The notes: generated by a model from the letters alone, not told the origin. A DNA stretch of 26,232 nt from Ministeria vibrans ATCC 50519 (GCA_943704425.1 CALSCP010001922.1:13745-39976), one strand, 5' to 3'. Shown: positions 11,541 through 23,821, counted from the stretch's first letter. Program-made: numbers and translations.

Positions 11541-11788
11541 TAAAGGTGTTTTTCTTGGGTGGAGTGACGTACGGTGAGATTGCTGCGCTGCGCTTTCTCG
11601 CCCAACAAGACCCCTCCAACGACTTTATCATTGCCACGACCAAAATCATCAACGGGTAACACACACAAATGCAAAACAGCGCAAACGCTTCAATTGGATT
11701 TGTTTCTAGTGATTCGCTGATCAACACCGTCGTTGACACGGATATTGTGCCGCTGGAAAAGGCTGCACCGCCTCCTTCTAAGAAATGA
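8000..11788 (+). CDS. VPS33A: VPS33A, Sec1/Munc18-family HOPS/CORVET subunit, 18 exons, 613 aa
   Basis: SM-family SNARE-assembly subunit of the HOPS and CORVET tethering complexes on late endosomes and lysosomes. Exons: 8000-8125, 8274-8432, 8507-8541, 8814-8940, 9022-9114, 9162-9390, 9610-9698, 9765-9818, 9883-9939, 10064-10179, 10241-10334, 10398-10494, 10739-10819, 10909-11016, 11181-11257, 11326-11436, 11546-11655, 11710-11788. Diagnostic segments are [70 protein letters not shown] and [17 protein letters not shown]. The last two resemble VPS33A rather than VPS33B. Length is close to human VPS33A (596 aa). Introns 3 and 12 (272 and 244 bp) are swollen by TC-rich repeats carrying TATCACTTTG; most others are 48-150 bp. 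The gene converges on WDR41 with 68 bp between stops. Confidence 0.96.
8583..8812 (+). repeat. TC-rich minisatellite with TATCACTTTG cores, VPS33A intron 3
   Basis: TATCACTTTG occurs at 8609, 8635, 8689, 8777 and 8799, with a variant TATCACCTTG near 8663. The copies are separated by TC dinucleotide runs, the longest at 8701-8777. The last copy leads directly into the TGTAG acceptor of exon 4, so the repeat itself supplies the polypyrimidine tract. Confidence 0.92.
9405..9600 (+). repeat. Homopolymer and pyrimidine-rich tracts in VPS33A intron 6
   Basis: The 219-bp intron 9391-9609 carries a G run, a T run and an A run (about 9402-9430), then imperfect T/C-rich sequence including TCTCACTTTGTTT, a degenerate relative of the TATCACTTTG element. 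Confidence 0.75.
10543..10737 (+). repeat. TC-rich minisatellite with TATCACTTTG cores, VPS33A intron 12
   Basis: Exact cores start at 10614, 10639 and 10681, with variants TATCACTCTG and TATCACGTTG between them, in a C/T-rich background. It runs up to the exon 13 acceptor, as in intron 3. Confidence 0.92.
11509..11540 (+). repeat. Poly(T) tract in VPS33A intron 16
   Basis: About 30 uninterrupted T residues directly upstream of the GTAAAG acceptor of exon 17, acting as an extreme polypyrimidine tract on the sense strand. Confidence 0.9.
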
Positions 11789-11856
11789 AATGCAACGCCA
11801 ATGGACAATATTAATATTACAATGTGAGAGAGTGTGTGTGCAATAATGAATCAGTA

Positions 11857-13246
11857 TCAGTGGTGAGTGGAGGAGAACTCTCGTTCGCGAATAAGCATCA
11901 TTTTGGCCAGTTCGTTGCGACGACGGCTTTGCACTCCACCATCCTACACAACGAGAGAAAATGGTAGAAACGTTGATAAACACTGAGAGTAAGGGCACAA
12001 ATAACTTACTTTCCAGAGAATGACAAGAGAGTCCGAGCCACACGAGGCGAAGGAGTCGTCTGTAAAGGCAGCTATCGCATTGACGCCGACGGAGTGCCCA
12101 ATGAGCTCACCGAGACAGGCGGGCGCACGGGCCAGAGCGGCACTGGGAGATTGTACACTGTTGATGGGTCCCGAAGAGGAAATGGCTGACGCAGGACGAG
12201 CACGTTCCTGTGACAAGAGAGAAAGAGAGCAAGAGAGACCGAGAGTGTGTGAGAGTGTCTGTGTGTGTATGGGGGATTGAGCCAGGGAGTGGAACATGGC
12301 GCACTTACGCGTTTCTTGGAAGTTCCCTTGTCCGGCGTAATGCCTAGCAGAAGATCGAGAACAGGATCGTACTACAACATGAAAACGAGAGAGAGCGTGC
12401 ACGCAAGAGAACGGTAAATAAGAGCCAAGGCGACAAACAAAACAGACCTCGCCAGTGTCGACACGGTACTGCATGTCAGGGCTAAGTTTCGCAGGGTCTG
12501 CGCCCCACAAGCGAATGGTTGCGTCTTGCGAGCAGGTCACAAGTCGTGCACCGCCATGCAGACTGATAATATGTGTGACAATGGCACGATGAGCATTCTG
12601 GCGCTCCGCCAAGAGCTCACCCGTCGCCACGTCAAACACCATGAAGCCATTGCCAACTGCAGCCACAAGATACTTCTACAGAAGATAACGTATGTCCTGT
12701 CAAAAACAAGTGCGGGTGTGTGCGTGTGGGTAGGCGTGCCTCGGCAATCGGATGGAGACAGTGGATGTTGAAGGGGTAGGAGTGTGTGGGGTCAAGCAGG
12801 ACAGACTGGTGTGAGTTGAGTACACGCATTGCACTGAGTGTGTGTGATGTCCACAACACAATAGCCCCGTCAAGTGAACCCGATGCAAACAGACCGTCGG
12901 AGATGCGGACCAGCGTGCGCACAACATCTCGATGGTGAGAGACTAAAATGCAATACAAAAAAAATATAATAATAATAATAATTATTATTATAATAAATAT
13001 TATTATTAAAAAGTGAGGGAAATATTCCCAACTGTGTGTGGTGCATACGGCATCTGTGGGGGTTCATGGTGGCACTGGGCGTGGGCTCATACGCCGGTTG
13101 AGACCATGAGTACACCTCCAGGTCACATGCGTCCGACGCCGCTACCAGTCGCTGTTCGCGCAACGTTAACACCGTGTGTACGTTTGCTGTGCAACAAATT
13201 GAAAACAGCCTGTGAGTCCACCCTCTCTCATATACACTGAGCATTT

Positions 13247-13344
<98 letters not shown>

Positions 13345-13345
13345 C

Positions 13346-13428
<83 letters not shown>

Positions 13429-14238
13429 ACTCTTTAGAGCTGCGATTGATGCGACCCGCAAGCCTTGGACGGTTCAACGACGTTCCTAAAAAGTCCCAAA
13501 TGCACACATCGCGTCCGCCACTGCAAAAGAGACTGGGGCTAATGGCCGTCAGCGACTTGACACCACCGCGGTGCTCGCTCAACGTGTGCAGACACACTCC
13601 CGCGTCAATGTCCCACAGACGAATGGACTTGTCAGAAGAGGCTGTGATGAGGACGTGCACGTTGCCCGAGTCCTGTTCGCGCACACTCACCAACAAAGCT
13701 GAAGGTTTAGACGAGAATGAGGACGTATTATAATATTAATGTAGAGTGAGAAAAAGGAGTGGCAAAGACATTCCAAGAGGCACCTGTGATGGGAAGAGTG
13801 TGGCCGGAGAGGACGTGGAGACAGCGGCCGGTACGGAAGCTCCAGACAATGGCATTGTGGTCGTCGGAGGAGGTTGCCATTCGCTTCTCATCGACAATGA
13901 CAACGAGACGGACAATGTCCTACGCACAGGGCAGTAAGCACCCAGCCGTCTTCTCTTACGGTCGCATGGGACCCACGTGCACCTCGTACCGTGTGTCCCG
14001 CGAGCAGCTGGATGTCCGAGTAGGGATTGTAGGCGGAATTCTCAAGTTCGGCAACCCATTCAGTCTGGAACACGCGATATACGGAGAAGGCGCGTGTCAG
14101 CGCAGGCGAGACGGCCAAAGGGACGCGCGTGGGGGCAGGACATGGAGCAGGGGCGGATTGAGGAAAGTGGATATGTTTGCGCACCTTGGGAGCCTCCTCG
14201 GCGGCAAGCCCAAAGGCGCGCCGGATGTTCTTGAACAT
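11857..14238 (-). CDS. WDR41: WDR41-like WD40 protein, 9 exons, 540 aa
   Basis: In animals WDR41 anchors the C9orf72-SMCR8 complex, a regulator of autophagy and lysosomal amino-acid signalling, to lysosomes. Exons on the minus strand: 13960-14238, 13784-13919, 13431-13698, 13049-13209, 12740-12942, 12448-12675, 12309-12371, 12010-12207, 11857-11943. Assignment rests on collinear similarity remembered from human WDR41, not on generic WD repeats. Matching stretches are DIVRLVVIVDEKRMAT near the start, LITASSDKSIRLWD, SGGRDVCIWDF, FASGSLDGAIVLW, KYLVAAVGNGFMVF, and the ending LGELIGHSVGV...LVILWKDG. Each of these has a counterpart in the same order in the human protein, including the C-terminal LIxLIGHS...ILWK motif. 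Exon 4's 3' end is uncertain (donor at 13048 preferred). Intron 5 seems to use a GC donor. The N-terminal 45 residues are Pro/Ala-rich and unmatched. Confidence 0.82.
12676..12739 (-). other. WDR41: Probable GC-AG intron (WDR41 intron 5)
   Basis: The coding frame HPIAE must join KYLVAAVG in phase 0. The only junction that does this is GAG|GCACGC to CTGTAG|AAG. No GT in the right phase exists in the interval. All other introns I resolved in the window have GT donors. Confidence 0.65.
12959..13013. repeat. (AAT)n/(ATT)n palindromic tract, WDR41 intron 4
   Basis: An AATAATAAT run is followed by its complement ATTATTATT, and the pattern repeats, so the tract can fold into AU hairpins. It lies close to the exon 5 acceptor on the minus strand. 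Confidence 0.8.
13249..13426. repeat. (GT)n/(AC)n microsatellite, WDR41 intron 3
   Basis: About 178 bp of GT dinucleotide on the plus strand, broken once by CCTTT at 13344-13348. It fills most of the 221-bp intron 13210-13430. On the gene's sense strand it is (AC)n, starting right after the GTGTAC donor. Poly-HT, poly-VC and poly-CV reading frames here are artefacts. Confidence 0.95.
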
Positions 14239-14542
14239 ACTATGCCGATGTAGCAGTGATGCCTAAAGAACGCGATCGGATACGAAAAAAAATGCTAACA
14301 ATAAACAAGTTACAAGGCTCTACTCTCAAAAACAAGATTATAACAACGCAAAGAGCAGCGCAATCCTTCCGCCGTAGACTTCAAGGCGAAAATGTCCCGA
14401 AAGAAATCCATAGATCCACTGATACGCCCATGAGAAGAATGTACGGAGACACAGATAGACAATATGATGATTAATGAGCCGATCAGATTTTCAATCAATT
14501 CACACTTTTTGTTCCGAATTTTCCCCACCACCCGACAACACT
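14239..14542. promoter_or_regulatory. WDR41/armadillo divergent intergenic region
   Basis: The 304-bp gap between divergent start codons is purine-rich on the plus strand in its first two-thirds. It contains a 72-codon frame (14256-14474, beginning MMPKERDRIRKKML) that could be a uORF of the downstream gene or chance. No TATA box is obvious. It probably holds both promoters. Confidence 0.45.
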
Positions 14543-17516
<2,974 letters not shown>

Positions 17517-17577
17517 CCACACACATACACAGTCATAATTTTCATCTTATTAGCGGAAAAATGGTTTTTTTTCTTTT

Positions 17578-17583
17578 TTTATT
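17578..17583 (-). terminator. Poly(A) signal of the PEF gene
   Basis: AATAAA on the minus strand, starting 17 bp after the TGA stop, followed by an A-rich stretch. This is a consensus match only. Confidence 0.55.
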
Positions 17584-17600
17584 ATTCTATTCGACCTTGA

Positions 17601-18639
17601 TCAGACCTTGAGAGAGATCTTAAGGAAGTCGTCGTACGAGAGAGTAGCGTATCCCTGGCCCTGAGTGTCGCGCTGACGGAACTGCTCGCTGAGGTGACGC
17701 AGACGAATTGTGAGTGCGATAAAGTCGTCAAACGTGATATCGCCAAGGCCGCGCTTAGAGTATCGCTTGATAATGATGTTGCCCGCCTGTTGCGACACGT
17801 TGTAGCCAAAGCTTACAATGGCCTGCTGCAATTCAGAGGGATTGATGGTGCCGGACCTATGATCAAGGAGGACACAATACTTAGTGCGTTGTTTTCTGGT
17901 GCTTGGGGTAAGTACTGGTCTCGGTCGTAGTAGAGGAATGTGGTCTTCCACTGCGTGAGCGACTGCCAAAGGCGCTGGAATTCGGGAAAGTTCATGGTTC
18001 CTAAGCGACGACACAAAAAAGGAAAGATGAGAGAGAGAGCGCGCGCGAGAGAGAGAGAGAGCGAGTCGGGGTGTTACACACATCACACACACACACACAC
18101 CACACAAAGACACACACACACCACAAAGACACACACACACACCACAAAGACACACACACACATACACACACAAAGACACACACACACACACAAAGACACA
18201 CACACACACATACACACACACTCCCTCGCAACGCCAAACGCATACCGGAATGGTCGTCGTCCAGCATGCCAATCATCAGGCGGCAGGTCTCCAGGCTAAA
18301 CTGCTTCTCACCGCAAAACCCCGAGCGGGAGATGCACTACAAAAGACGCAAGAGAGAGAGAGAGAGAGAGAGCGAGCGAACGTCGAGAGCGATACAGAAA
18401 AAAAAAAAAAAAAAGATCGGGTTTGAGTAATGTTGTCGGTGGGTAAAGAGGTCGCGTTACAGTCTGGAGCTCCTCGGCATCAATAACACCGTCGGCGCCC
18501 GCGACTTGCGTGAAGTAGGGCCACCTATGAGACGGAGAGAGTGAGACGAGAAAACGAAGCGAACTTATTTCCATTACATCGGGTCAACAGCACCCGGAGC
18601 GCCCACAGGGGGGCCAGCGTATCCAGCGGTGTAAGCCAT
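17601..18639 (-). CDS. Sorcin/grancalcin-type penta-EF-hand protein, 5 exons, 185 aa
   Basis: Calcium-binding PEF protein that in animals moves to membranes and binds partners on Ca2+ binding. Exons on the minus strand: 18578-18639, 18461-18524, 18246-18336, 17916-18000, 17601-17856. The short Gly/Pro-rich N-terminus (MAYTAGYAGPPVGAPGA) is typical. EF1 has the atypical PEF loop AGADGVIDAEEL. EF2 (DDDHSGTMNFPE) and EF3 (DRDQSGTINPSE) are canonical Ca2+ loops. EF4 (SKRGLGDITFDD) and EF5 (TQGQGYATLSYDDF) are degenerate, as in the family, where EF5 mediates dimerisation. LETCRLMIGMLD and the overall spacing match sorcin (198 aa) better than ALG-2 or calpain small subunit, but which paralogue it represents is not certain. 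It is the only gene in the window transcribed in the same direction as its neighbour FCP1, 104 bp downstream of that gene's stop. Confidence 0.93.
18026..18228. repeat. (CA)n minisatellite and (GA)n, PEF intron 3
   Basis: Plus-strand CA dinucleotide runs interrupted by AAAGA about every 20 bp (CACAAAGACACACA units), preceded by a GA-rich tract near 18028-18063. It fills most of intron 18001-18245. On the gene's sense strand it is (GT)n with TCTTT interruptions. Confidence 0.9.
18350..18416. repeat. (GA)n and poly(A) tracts, PEF intron 2
   Basis: A GA dinucleotide run (about 18351-18374) and a poly(A) run (about 18398-18414) on the plus strand, within intron 18337-18460. Confidence 0.85.
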
Positions 18640-18743
18640 TTTATCAATTGGTTCGAGAAAAAGAAAAGCAAAAAAAGGGACAGTCTGTTCTAACAAATAA
18701 CAATCTAATTGCGGAATGAATAGATTACAGTCTGTCCTGTTCG

Positions 18744-21482
18744 TTAAGTCTCTTCAATGTCAGCCAAGAAATCACCCTCGTCAAAGCTGCCGTCACTACT
18801 GGCAGGAGATTGACCCTCGAGATAATCCTCCTCGTCAATTCTTCTCCGCACACAATCACCCTCGTCCTCATCGTTCTCCTCTTCGCTTCGTCTCCTCTTC
18901 ATCCCTCGCGTCTCCTCCTCCTCCTCCTCCTTTTCCTTTTCGTCATCATCCACTTCCTCTTCTTCATCATCTTCTTCCTCATCGTCGTCGTCCAACTCTT
19001 CAAACTCGGCCCGCAAAGCATCAGCCTCAGTGATCGTTACAGCCGCCTCAATTGCGTTGCGCGGGAGCACAGTGTACTTCTACATACGTACCATCCATAA
19101 ACAATAATCACTGGAAGACACTTGCCGTACCGGTACTCCGTCAAGCCAAAAAAGAGCCTCATCCATACGTTCACAGACGGCACAGCTGCGCTGGAGCCAT
19201 TCTTTTGTCACAATATACACTTCCTAAACAGAGAGAGAGAGAGAGGTGTGTGTGTGTGTATGTGTGTGGGTCAGTCGGACGGACGGTCGGTCGATCATCC
19301 GTGTGTGATATTAACCTGTCTGCTCTGTGCATGGACGACCTTCTCAGTGCCAGCGCGTGCGGCAATGAGATGCGTGACGCTCGACGTGAACTGCGTATGG
19401 CACTGTGCACCATGAGCAAGTGCCATACGCCACAGCGGATGCTACACACACACACACAGACACACGCAACTTTAAGCCAACGTGCTCTTATTAAAAAAGT
19501 GATACCTGAGTGGCGTCAGACTGCACTGGAATAATCCCGGAGAAGCACAGGTGGCAGTGCGCAAGTACTGCGCTGCGCTGTTTCGCGAGCACAGTGCCCA
19601 CCCGCACGTCCGTCTCTCCTGCATCGTACGCCGCAAAGAATTCACTGTGTGTGCGCTCCAGAATCTTCTCAATGTCCTATAAGGGATGATCAATGCACAA
19701 ATAGACATGTTTGAGTGGTATTGGCGATGTAAAATTCATAATATTGTCATGTATCGTGTTGTGCTGTACTTGAAGGTGCGTGTCTGTGTCGGAGGGCCGT
19801 GGAATGGCAAACACAATCAGAGGCACAATAAGCTGTTCAACCGTAAGCACAAGCGAATGACTATATATATACACACACAATGACTCAATATCACAGGTGA
19901 TTTTAAAGTCTTTTCTCTTCTACCCGTCTGGAAGGGACGTGCGATGGGCAATCCAGTCGCGTGCAAGTGCTACGGCATCCAACCACCGGTCCTCCTTGAG
20001 TCGTTCAACAATGCGTGTTGCCAGCTCACTATGGTTATGCACCTTTTCAACACGCAATCGCTCTGTGCTTGCCTCCACTTCATCATTCGATGCATCTCCT
20101 TTTTTGCTCTCCTCAAGCAGAGCCTTCAGACGCGATTCCCCTTTCTCGTGCCATTGCTTGCGCTCTGCGTGTGTGGGGCCACGGAAAAAAAAGTAACGTT
20201 CCACTAGTACAAGACCTCCAAAGCCATTCCACACGTCAGGCGTATCGTCAATCACACACACCATCTGGTCTCCTAATAGTGTGCATTTGTGAGAGACTTG
20301 TCATATGAAACCGTTGCACCTACCCGCTGGAAACAAGTGACGCATCTGCAGGTCCTTCTTGGAGCGATGGATGGCCTCGTCTGCGGTGATGATGCGCCCT
20401 TGGAAGAGTTTTCCCGTTGGATCAATGATACGCGCAACCTAATAGTGTGTTAAATTGAAGAGAGTGAGTGACACACAATTATCATGTGTTCAAGTTGTGA
20501 CACACCTCCATTGCGTAAACACGCACTCCCGCGGTGAAAATGTGCAGTTCAAACTTCTCATTGAGCGCCTCAAGCATCGCACGCGCATCTATAACAATAA
20601 CGGTTATAATTATTGGTAACATCGGTGCATAGCCTTCGTGGTGTTTTTCCCTTACGCGGTCGCACTTTAACAAAACTGTACTGTGGCGGGTCATAGAGCG
20701 CAATCAGGTGAAGATCGAGTGCGTCGCCCTCTCGCTCGCACCAGTTGCGCACCCACGGATGGTTTGGCTCGGGGACTGTGTGAACCACAGTGTGATCAAG
20801 ATCCACGACCAGGGTGAGACGACGCGTTGATATTTGTCGTTGCAGTTCCGACGTGCCCATCTCCACTGCCATCTACCAAGGGTGAGACGCTAGTCAGCAT
20901 CCCTCCCAATAGAGCACAACAATGACACAAAAAACCAAAACAAAATAAAACGACCTACTTCTTTGTTCATGCGAAGGGCCGGATTGTCGTGCAACACCAT
21001 GAGACTTTCGGAGTCCTTCTTGACATCTCTGTCGCCAATGTCAGTCTCGCCTGCCCCTTCTTTGGTTGTGTCTGCACCACAAATGGTACACATGGGGCCC
21101 AGACGCATGTGGTGATCACACGTGAACCGAACGCGCGCCACGATGGCCCTACAATGAGAATGGACGCGTGAGGAAACAGTGCGTGCGCTCCATGTCAGCA
21201 CTTTCATCGCCGAACCCTTGCACGACAGCGTCTCCTTCTGCCTTGAAAAGCTCCTCCACGGTTCCTAACAAGTCTATTTTCCATTTCACGTCCTTGGCGC
21301 GCCCTCCTCCACCTGAAATGGCGCAATAAAAGAGTCGATGAGAGCGAATGCGAACACACCAAAAGCGAACCTGGTCTCGCAATTGAAAATACGACTTCAT
21401 TCCTGCAACACTCCTGCCCCTGTGCCTTGTTTACTTTAGAAAGTGTCCCGGGACAGGGTGCCTGCAAGTCAATCGTTGGCAT
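18744..21482 (-). CDS. CTDP1: FCP1/CTDP1-type RNA polymerase II CTD phosphatase, 12 exons, 659 aa
   Basis: Dephosphorylates the Pol II C-terminal domain, recycling polymerase. Exons on the minus strand: 21371-21482, 21216-21312, 20959-21148, 20656-20872, 20506-20588, 20324-20438, 19924-20272, 19770-19860, 19506-19676, 19316-19441, 19131-19223, 18744-19079. The N-terminus has two biotinyl/lipoyl-like halves (CPGTLSKVNKAQGQ; LLGTVEELFKAEGDAVVQG) and a Cys cluster (FTCDHH...MCTIC), as in human CTDP1. The FCPH catalytic motif is VVDLDHTVVHT, with nucleophile D157 and acid D159; HIFTAGVRVYA and VCVIDDTPDVW follow. A BRCT domain spans exons 9-11 (CHLCFSGIIPV; FTSSVTHLIAAR; VTKEWLQRS). The acidic, Lys-dotted C-terminus ends FDEGDFLADIEET, resembling the TFIIF-binding tail. 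It is shorter than human (961) and near yeast (732). Exon 8 is the least conserved call. Confidence 0.93.
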
Positions 21483-21562
21483 GGAATCTAAAAATTTATA
21501 AATTGTGAAATGAAGAACTAGTGAACTCGGCAGATAGTAAAGTGATGTGGAAGTGATCAATC
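21483..21562. promoter_or_regulatory. 80-bp FCP1/ALG10 bidirectional promoter with palindromic TATA-like element
   Basis: The two start codons are only 80 bp apart. AATTTATAAATT (21493-21504) is a perfect palindrome and reads as a TATA-like box on both strands, 10 bp from the FCP1 ATG and 58 bp from the ALG10 ATG. Function is inferred. If FCP1 starts transcription here its 5' UTR would be extremely short. Confidence 0.5.
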
Positions 21563-23248
21563 ATGAATCAAACAGTTTGTTACATGCTGCCGTCTGTGCT
21601 GGCCGTAGTACGGCGACTAGTGTACACTCTAGTGTTTCTAGGATCAATTCTTCTGATCAATGATATCGTTCCGCTTCCATACATGGTACATCGCATCTTT
21701 GTGATCTCCGTGCTCTTCTCCTGACTCCCACGCCTTCTTTTTTTTGTCGCGCTGTAGGACGAGCCGTTCCATGTGGGCCAGGCACAGGCGTACTGTCGCG
21801 GGAATTGGTCTCATTGGGACCCGATGATCACAACTCCGCCCGGATTGTACGTTGCGTCGAATGCTCTTTTGCGACCGCTCATCGCAGTTGGGCTGGTCGA
21901 CAGCGGCTGTTCGACCGTGGCATTGCGTGCCACCGTGTCTGCAATGTTTGTCGCCAGCGTGGCCGTCATCTACATGCTCCTGTCGCAGCGTGCGCAACAA
22001 GGGCCGTGTGCGCTCCTCATCGAGGCCATGGTCATCGCTGCCTTCCCGCTGCACTACTTCTTCTCCTTTCTCTACTACACAGATGTGCTCTCGACTACAC
22101 TCGTTCTCCTGTCTATTGGTCTGGCGCACCAGCATCGTCACCCAGTGCTCTCAGCCACAGTGGGCGCCCTGGCCGTGTGTGTACGCCAAACCAATGTGGT
22201 CTGGGTGGCCTTTGCCGCCGCACTGCAGCTTCTGCCTCTCCTTCCCGCACGTCCCTCTCTCTTCCGCGACCCTATTCGTCTTCTTGTGAATCGACCACTC
22301 ACAGTATTGCTGCGTCTTCTTCCACACGCTCTCGTCTGTCTTGTTTTTGTCTTCTTTGTCATTGCCAACAATGGAATCGTCTTAGGTGAGCCAAAGAGGC
22401 CCCTGTTTTTTTTGTTTTTTTTTGTTTTGTTTTGAATGTATCTTCTCTTGTGCTACAGGCGATCGCAGTGCGCACCAAGCCGTCTTCCATCTTCCGCAGC
22501 TATTCTACTTTGCTCTCGTGTCGTGCGCCTTCCTCTTCCCCTACACATTCACCCCAAAAGCCCTTTTCTCCCTTGCACGTTCCGCACTACGGTACACACC
22601 TAAATATATTTTCCCCGCTCACTCATTCACCCACTGCACTCTGTCTATAGACACCCCTTTGTGAGTGTTGTGGCCATCACAGTCATCGCCCAGGCCATTC
22701 GGCTCTGGTCGTTTGCGCACCCGTATCTGCTCAGTGACAACCGTCACGTTCCTTTCACTCTCTGGCGCCATCTTCACCTCCTCCACTCCCCTCACCTTCC
22801 TGTTGCCTTAGCTCCCGTTTATACCGTCGCCCTTGCCCGTCTCTACTCCCTCCTTCTGGCTGCCCCCCGCTCCTCCCACTGGCTCCTTCTCTTCGCCGCT
22901 GCCACGGCTTCCGTCCTTATCCCTGCCGGTACTCACGCGCACACATTCACTTCATCGCATCCTAACGTCTTTCTTTTCTTTCTCCTTTACAGGTCTTATT
23001 GAATTTCGCTACTTTGTCATTCCCTATCTTCTGCTACGGTCAGTGATTTCACTCCTTCCTTTCTCTCTCGCCAAGATCTGACACCTTCTACTTTTATTAG
23101 TGTATCACTTGTACCCTCCATGCGACAGCTTCTTGTCGAGCTGCTTCTCTATGTATTCATCAACTCCGTCATGCTCTATCTCTTTCTCTGCCGTCCCTTT
23201 GTGTGGAGTCACGACCCCACTCAGTCCCTTCAGCGCATTATGTGGTGA
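21563..23248 (+). CDS. ALG10: ALG10/DIE2 alpha-1,2-glucosyltransferase, 6 exons, 451 aa
   Basis: ER multi-pass enzyme that adds the terminal alpha-1,2-glucose from Dol-P-Glc to the lipid-linked N-glycan precursor, the last step of its assembly. Exons: 21563-21685, 21758-22385, 22459-22591, 22651-22928, 22993-23038, 23101-23248. The first luminal loop has the conserved PYMDEPFHVGQAQAYC and WDPMITTPPGLY, whose acidic residues suit a GT-C catalytic site; intron 1 splits it. Later family signatures are FSFLYYTDVLS, VRQTNVVWV, LSDNRHVPFTLWRH, LIEFRYFVIPYLL and the C-terminal QRIMW. About a dozen hydrophobic segments are visible. Length is near human ALG10 (473 aa). Confidence 0.95.
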
Positions 23249-23431
23249 AATCACTCTCTCACACTGTTGTACTCCAAAAAGAAACCTTTCCATCACTTTC
23301 CTTTGAATCAATCAATTAGACTGCAAGAACACAGAATATCCTGCTCATCGAGTCACGTTTTGCCATGAGTTATTAGTATTTCTGTTGATTGATTGTGTTA
23401 CATGTTGTACAAAAAAAGAATTTCAGTCTGC
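23249..23431. other. Convergent intergenic region, ALG10 / 129-aa gene
   Basis: The 183-bp gap between stop codons presumably contains both 3' UTRs and cleavage sites. I see no further gene and no perfect AATAAA in either direction. Confidence 0.5.
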
Positions 23432-23821
23432 TCAATCGCTCTCCTTCCGCTTGCTCTTTTTCGACTTCTTAGCCTTCTTCTTGGCCTGAACACTGTCGGT
23501 TGTCGATGCCTGCGTCGCTGCAGAAGGTGCCGGTGGGCTCAGAGACGCTCCACGCGACGACGTGCTCGCGGCCAAACGCTTCTTCCTTTCGTCCACTCTG
23601 CGCGCTCTGAGACGCTTTGCCGCTTCGATCGCGACCGCCGGGCGCTGTGCAGGGTCTATTCCGGTCATGGACGCGTAGAGCGTGTCGAGCTGAAAGCAAA
23701 CGGCGTCGCTTGGCAACAGTTTGCTCGGGGCCGACGACATGTCGTGAAGAAACACCGAAAGAAGATCGGAAATCTCGTCGGCGCTGGCCGAGCGCTTGCG
23801 AATCACTTCGGCAACGTCCAT
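23432..23821 (-). CDS. Unrecognised Lys-rich 129-aa protein, single exon
   Basis: I do not recognise this protein. The frame starts MDVAEVIRKRSASADE and is intronless, unlike all other genes here. Codon use is balanced and G/C-ending, as in neighbouring genes, and the position between two genes in the alternating layout supports it being real. The first 90 residues look helical and amphipathic (ISDLLSVFLHDM, AAKRLRARRVDERKKRL). A Ser/Ala/Pro/Thr linker follows, then a strongly basic tail (KKKAKKSKKSKRKESD) resembling nuclear or nucleolar localisation signals. No signal peptide or membrane segment is seen. It may be a small nucleolar or ribosome-biogenesis protein, but this is a guess from composition. 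Confidence 0.65.
   Translation of the reverse strand: MDVAEVIRKRSASADEISDLLSVFLHDMSSAPSKLLPSDAVCFQLDTLYASMTGIDPAQRPAVAIEAAKRLRARRVDERKKRLAASTSSRGASLSPPAPSAATQASTTDSVQAKKKAKKSKKSKRKESD

Noticed and set aside
13212-13733. Long frames of alternating Cys/Val or His/Thr across the GT repeat
   Set aside because: They are simple-repeat translations. Real WDR41 exons lie on either side and splice across the tract.
18026-18228. Regularly spaced direct repeats resembling a CRISPR array
   Set aside because: The units are CA microsatellite with AAAGA interruptions inside a eukaryotic intron; there are no unique spacers or cas genes.
21644-22141. 165-codon minus-strand frame
   Set aside because: Antisense to ALG10 exon 2, with charged, unstructured composition typical of a shadow frame.
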